This document shows positions 42,101 to 44,989 of a DNA stretch of 44,989 nucleotides, piece after piece. The notes under the pieces are model-generated. The model had not been told where the DNA came from. It made no database searches and was given only the letters and a program-made list of their open reading frames with translations. How positions within the stretch are numbered: position 1 is the first letter of the stretch; each line of letters opens with the position of its first letter. A program made the position numbers and the translations under genes. This DNA is from Anaerolineales bacterium (GTDB lineage: Bacteria > Chloroflexota > Anaerolineae > Anaerolineales > Villigracilaceae): the NCBI GenBank assembly GCA_030018695.1, contig JASEHI010000014.1, positions 1 to 44,989 on the forward strand, written 5' to 3'.

Positions 42101-43825
42101 TTATAACATTTCCGTTACCGCCTTTCTTTCTATCTTCGCCCAGGTATCCTTCAGCGTCACCGTCCGGTTGAAGACCGGTTTGCCAGGAGCAGAGTCCGGG
42201 TCCACGCAGAAGTAACCGCTGCGCTCGAATTGGAATTTTTCGCCGGGTTTGGCCTCGTCGAGAGAGGGTTCGACGAAGCAATCCGCCAGTGTTTCGAGCG
42301 AGTGGGGATTGATGATATTTTTGACATCTTCGCCCACATCTGGATTCTCGACGGTGAATAATCGGTTATAGAGACGCACTTCGGCTTTCACAGCGTGCTG
42401 CGCCGAAACCCAGTGGATGGTGGATTTAACTTTGCGACCATCGGGGGCGTCGCCGCCGCGCGTCGCCGGGTCGTAGGTGCAATGCACCTCGGTCACCGCG
42501 CCAGTCCCCGGGTCCCGTACGAGACCGGTGCATTTGACCAGGTAGGCATAGCGCAGTCGCACCTCGTTCCCCGGGTATAACCTGAAATACTTGGGCGGCG
42601 GCGTCTCGCGGAAGTCATCCTGTTCGATGTAAAGCACTTTAGAAAACGGCACCTTGCGCGTCCCAGCCGTCGGGTCTTCGGGGTTGTTGACCGCGTTCAT
42701 CTCCTCGACCTGGCCGTCGGGATAGTTGTCAATCACCAGTTTGAGCGGTCTCAGGACGGCCATGCGGCGCGGGGAGCGCTTGTTGAGATCGTCGCGGATG
42801 CAGGCTTCGAATTGCCCCATATCCACCCAGCTATCATTATTGGTCTCGCCAATGGCGGCGATGAAAGTCCGGATGGCCTCCGGGGTGACGCCGCGGCGGC
42901 GCAGGCCGCGCAGGGTAGTGAGACGCGGGTCGTCCCAGCTGTGCACAATGCCCGCCTCGACCAGTTTGCGCAGTTTGCGCTTGGACATCATGGCGTAGGT
43001 CAGGTTGAGGCGCGAGAACTCGATCTGGCGCGACCTGAATTCATCCAGTTGTTCGAGGAACCACTCGTAGAGCGGACGGTGGATGATGTACTCCTGCGAG
43101 CAGAGCGAATGGGTGATGCCCTCCATCGAGTCGTTCTGGCCGTGCGACCAATCGTACGTCGGGTAGATGCACCACTTGTCGCCGGTGCGGTGGTGGGGGA
43201 CGCGCAGGATGCGGTACATGACCGGGTCGCGCATGACGATGTTGGGGTGGGTCATGTCAACTTTGGCGCGCAGGACGCGGCTGCCCTCGGGGAACTCGCC
43301 GTTCTTCATCCGCTCGAGCAGGTCGAGATTTTCTTCCACCGACCGGTCCCGGTACGGGGACTCGACGCCGGGCTTCAAAGCCGATTCGGTCTGGCTCCAC
43401 TTTGTGCCGCGCGGCAGCGTGCCGCGGCTGGCGCTCATCTCCTCCGGCGACTGGTCGTCCACGTAGGCCAGTCCTTTTTTGACCAGGCGGATCGCCCATT
43501 CGTAGAGCCGGTCGAAGTAATCCGAGGCGAAGGTCACTTTGACCCACTGGATGCCCAGCCAGCGGGCGTCATCTTCGATGGCTTCGACGTACTCGGTCTC
43601 TTCCTTGGTCGGGTTGGTGTCGTCGAAGCGCAGGATCAACTCGCCGCCGAACTCTTTGGCGGTGTTGTAGTCAATCAGGAAGGCTTTGACGTGGCCGATG
43701 TGTAGATAACCGTTCGGCTCCGGGGGCAGGCGCGTGCGCACGTAACTGAAGCGCCCGGTGCGCAAGTCCGCGGCGACGGCTGCGCGGATGAAATTGGTGG
43801 ATGGAATGGAATCGTTTGGCGTCAT
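42101..43825 (-). CDS. glnS: Glutaminyl-tRNA synthetase
   Basis: GlnRS charges tRNA-Gln. The 574 residues start at [20 protein letters not shown] with [17 protein letters not shown] (HIGH signature) and [11 protein letters not shown] (KMSKS-like, here MMSKRK), then the C-terminal anticodon-binding barrels. The length is typical. ATG 43825 has an AGAGG site. The gene is divergent from tRNA-Gln(CTG), its own substrate. Chloroflexota often lack GlnRS, so its presence is a useful taxonomic clue. Confidence 0.95.
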   Translation of the reverse strand: MTPNDSIPSTNFIRAAVAADLRTGRFSYVRTRLPPEPNGYLHIGHVKAFLIDYNTAKEFGGELILRFDDTNPTKEETEYVEAIEDDARWLGIQWVKVTFASDYFDRLYEWAIRLVKKGLAYVDDQSPEEMSASRGTLPRGTKWSQTESALKPGVESPYRDRSVEENLDLLERMKNGEFPEGSRVLRAKVDMTHPNIVMRDPVMYRILRVPHHRTGDKWCIYPTYDWSHGQNDSMEGITHSLCSQEYIIHRPLYEWFLEQLDEFRSRQIEFSRLNLTYAMMSKRKLRKLVEAGIVHSWDDPRLTTLRGLRRRGVTPEAIRTFIAAIGETNNDSWVDMGQFEACIRDDLNKRSPRRMAVLRPLKLVIDNYPDGQVEEMNAVNNPEDPTAGTRKVPFSKVLYIEQDDFRETPPPKYFRLYPGNEVRLRYAYLVKCTGLVRDPGTGAVTEVHCTYDPATRGGDAPDGRKVKSTIHWVSAQHAVKAEVRLYNRLFTVENPDVGEDVKNIINPHSLETLADCFVEPSLDEAKPGEKFQFERSGYFCVDPDSAPGKPVFNRTVTLKDTWAKIERKAVTEML

Positions 43826-43944
43826 GCTGGTATCCTCTTTATCAGGGGTCTCTTTTTTTTTGATTATAACGGGTCTTGGGATTTGGGGGTGGAATTTACC
43901 TACCCGGCTGGGCAAGGGCGTGGTAAAATACCGTCTGCTTATGT

Positions 43945-44015
43945 TGGGGGCTCGTCTAATGGTAGGACAACTGACTCTGGATCAGTTTGTAGAGGTTCGA
44001 ATCCTTTGCCCCCAG
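43945..44015 (+). tRNA. tRNA-Gln(CTG)
   Basis: The acceptor stem TGGGGGC (43945-43951) pairs with GCCCCCA (44008-44014), with G as discriminator. The anticodon arm ACTGA-CTCTGGA-TCAGT gives anticodon CTG, reading CAG. The T loop TTCGAAT is canonical. CC follows but no encoded A. A terminator lies just downstream. Confidence 0.93.
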
Positions 44016-44045
44016 CCTGATATATGGCGGTTCGCCGCCCCATAG

Positions 44046-44067
44046 CCCCCATATCTGGGGGTTTTTT
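44046..44067 (+). terminator. Intrinsic terminator after tRNA-Gln
   Basis: CCCCCA and TGGGGG form a 6-bp stem with a TATC loop, followed by six T's. Confidence 0.88.
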
Positions 44068-44086
44068 GGTTAAGAATTGTCCAAGC

Positions 44087-44100
44087 AGAACATATGTTCT
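44087..44100. promoter_or_regulatory. LexA/DinR-type box
   Basis: AGAACATATGTTCT is a perfect 14-bp palindrome with the GAAC-N4-GTTC core of Gram-positive-type LexA sites. It lies about 140 bp before parA and may put that gene or an element under DNA-damage control. Confidence 0.55.
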
Positions 44101-44107
44101 AACTGGC

Positions 44108-44129
44108 GTTGCAGTCAAGTTGCAGTCAA
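44108..44129. repeat. 11-bp tandem direct repeat before parA
   Basis: GTTGCAGTCAA occurs twice in tandem (44108-44118 and 44119-44129). Such iterons can bind a partition or repressor protein. Confidence 0.7.
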
Positions 44130-44241
44130 TTTGGTGACAGAATCGTGAGGAGTAGATCTGCGTTTGCACTAGAGGTCGGTGATGGATGGCTTAATCCCGT
44201 TCACCACCGACCGTTCGCATTTCTCAGACAAGGATCAGAAA

Positions 44242-44976
44242 ATGACTACTATCACGATTGCCAATCAAAAAGGCGGCGTAGGAAAGACCACTACCGCCGT
44301 GACTCTCGCCCACGGCCTGGCATTGGCCGGGCAACATACCCTGCTGGTGGATCTCGACCCGCAGGGACACGTCGCGTTCGCACTCGGCATGGACAAGGCT
44401 CCCGGTCTCTACCGGCTAGTCGTGGACGAAGAACCGATCACCAATGTCGCCATCTATTCCCGGGAAAACCTGGACATCGTTCCTGGCGATAAGAAAACCG
44501 AAAAAGCCAAGCGCACGATTGTCATTTCCAACTTCCCTGCCGAGATTATCAGTCGGGTGCTCAAGGATGCACCCTATGATGTAGTCATCCTGGACATGGC
44601 TCCTTCACTTGACGTGCTGCATGTCTCGGCGCTGATGGCCAGCGACTGGGTGCTCATCCCGACCAAGCTGGACGCCATGGCTGTGGACGGCGTGAACGAG
44701 GTCCTGCGCTCGATGGGGGAAGTGGCCGAGCGCGGTCACCGGATCGGCTACAGCATCTTGCCGACCTTCTTCGACCGCACCACGCGCGAGACGATCGTGC
44801 AGCTCAAGGCCCTGGTGCAAACCTTCAACGGCCACGTCTGGCCGCCCATCCCGCAGGACACCAGAGCGCGGGAAGCTCCTGCTTTTGGGAAGAGCCTTTG
44901 GGAATATTGCTCGCGTTCCCCGGCAATGATCGGCGGGTGTATCTCTGTAATTGTGAGCTTAAACGAGCGGTGTTGA
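44242..44976 (+). CDS. ParA/Soj-like P-loop ATPase
   Basis: ParA proteins move DNA or cargo using ATP. The frame starts MTTITIANQKGGVGKTTTAV (Walker A with the deviant Lys, residues 8-16), with an AGGA site, and has LLVDLDPQGHVAFALGMD and VVILDMAPSLDVL. The last residues (SPAMIGGCISVIVSLNERC) are not typical, so the C-terminus may be frameshifted or altered. It lies near a LexA-like box and iteron-like repeats next to a tRNA, which suggests a plasmid-derived or integrated element continuing beyond the right edge. Confidence 0.85.
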   Translation: MTTITIANQKGGVGKTTTAVTLAHGLALAGQHTLLVDLDPQGHVAFALGMDKAPGLYRLVVDEEPITNVAIYSRENLDIVPGDKKTEKAKRTIVISNFPAEIISRVLKDAPYDVVILDMAPSLDVLHVSALMASDWVLIPTKLDAMAVDGVNEVLRSMGEVAERGHRIGYSILPTFFDRTTRETIVQLKALVQTFNGHVWPPIPQDTRAREAPAFGKSLWEYCSRSPAMIGGCISVIVSLNERC

Positions 44977-44989
44977 GTTTGACAAAAAG

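Overview
The window looks like a piece of a Chloroflexota chromosome (Anaerolineae-like). This is an inference from gene content: Rex, FeoA/FeoB/Fur, diphosphomevalonate decarboxylase, an AtpA with a long insertion, MinD/NifX-type metal-cluster genes, and many short palindromic repeats between genes. No rRNA or other firm taxonomic marker is present. Most of the sequence is GC-rich and densely coding, with many ATGA or GTGA overlaps between genes. AT-richer patches (a toxin-antitoxin pair, cobO, the left edge) look acquired.

Layout. 1-1126: a partial secreted protein and a likely transposase remnant. 1127-8911: rex, convergent with a leftward run atpA-atpG-atpD-[toxin-antitoxin pair]-atpC-mreB-like, then a DUF6585-type membrane protein. 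9141-11994: a rightward ATP-grasp (Ddl-like) gene, then decayed genes (radC, a proteasome-beta-like protease, a CbiM tail). 12066-15118: a selenium/sulfur trafficking operon (YedE, YedF/TusA, cysteine desulfurase, DUF3343) with an elaborate leader. 15115-19713: a PadR-controlled metal or cofactor ABC transporter with a THEP1 NTPase and a broken Mrp gene. 20127-24379: fur-feoA-feoB-arsR-DUF364-trmO. 24487-34576: a leftward metal and redox region with an MBL lipoprotein, radical SAM protein, ApbC/Mrp, Trx-VKOR fusion, MIP18, two ferredoxin-MinD ATPases, CobO, a thioesterase, two NifX-like proteins, a ferritin-like protein and a peroxiredoxin. 34815-37734: an XRE-cupin regulator, an IS66 scar in a truncated oxidase-type operon, and a DUF1573-like protein. 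37784-40959: mvaD, rseP and a HEAT-repeat protein. 41020-44989: a wHTH fragment, broken hicA with hicB, glnS, tRNA-Gln(CTG), a LexA-like box and parA.

The most notable result is a set of in-frame UGA codons that look like selenocysteine. (1) The peroxiredoxin has UGA exactly where the peroxidatic Cys belongs. (2) A DUF1573-like secreted protein has UGA in a Cys-Sec-Pro-Pro motif. (3) A short leader ORF upstream of yedE has UGA as its ninth codon. Each UGA is followed 17-21 nt later by a stem-loop whose loop begins GG, which fits the bacterial SECIS rules. In the yedE leader the second stop codon lies 4 nt before a 12-bp hairpin that buries the yedE Shine-Dalgarno sequence. This suggests that selenocysteine read-through controls a selenium-handling operon. 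The geometry is read directly from the sequence; the mechanism is inference.

Several genes are visibly broken (radC, the protease, mrp, hicA, the CuA/cytochrome c gene). The peroxiredoxin also carries a TAA near its N-terminus, so real decay or sequence error must be kept in mind.
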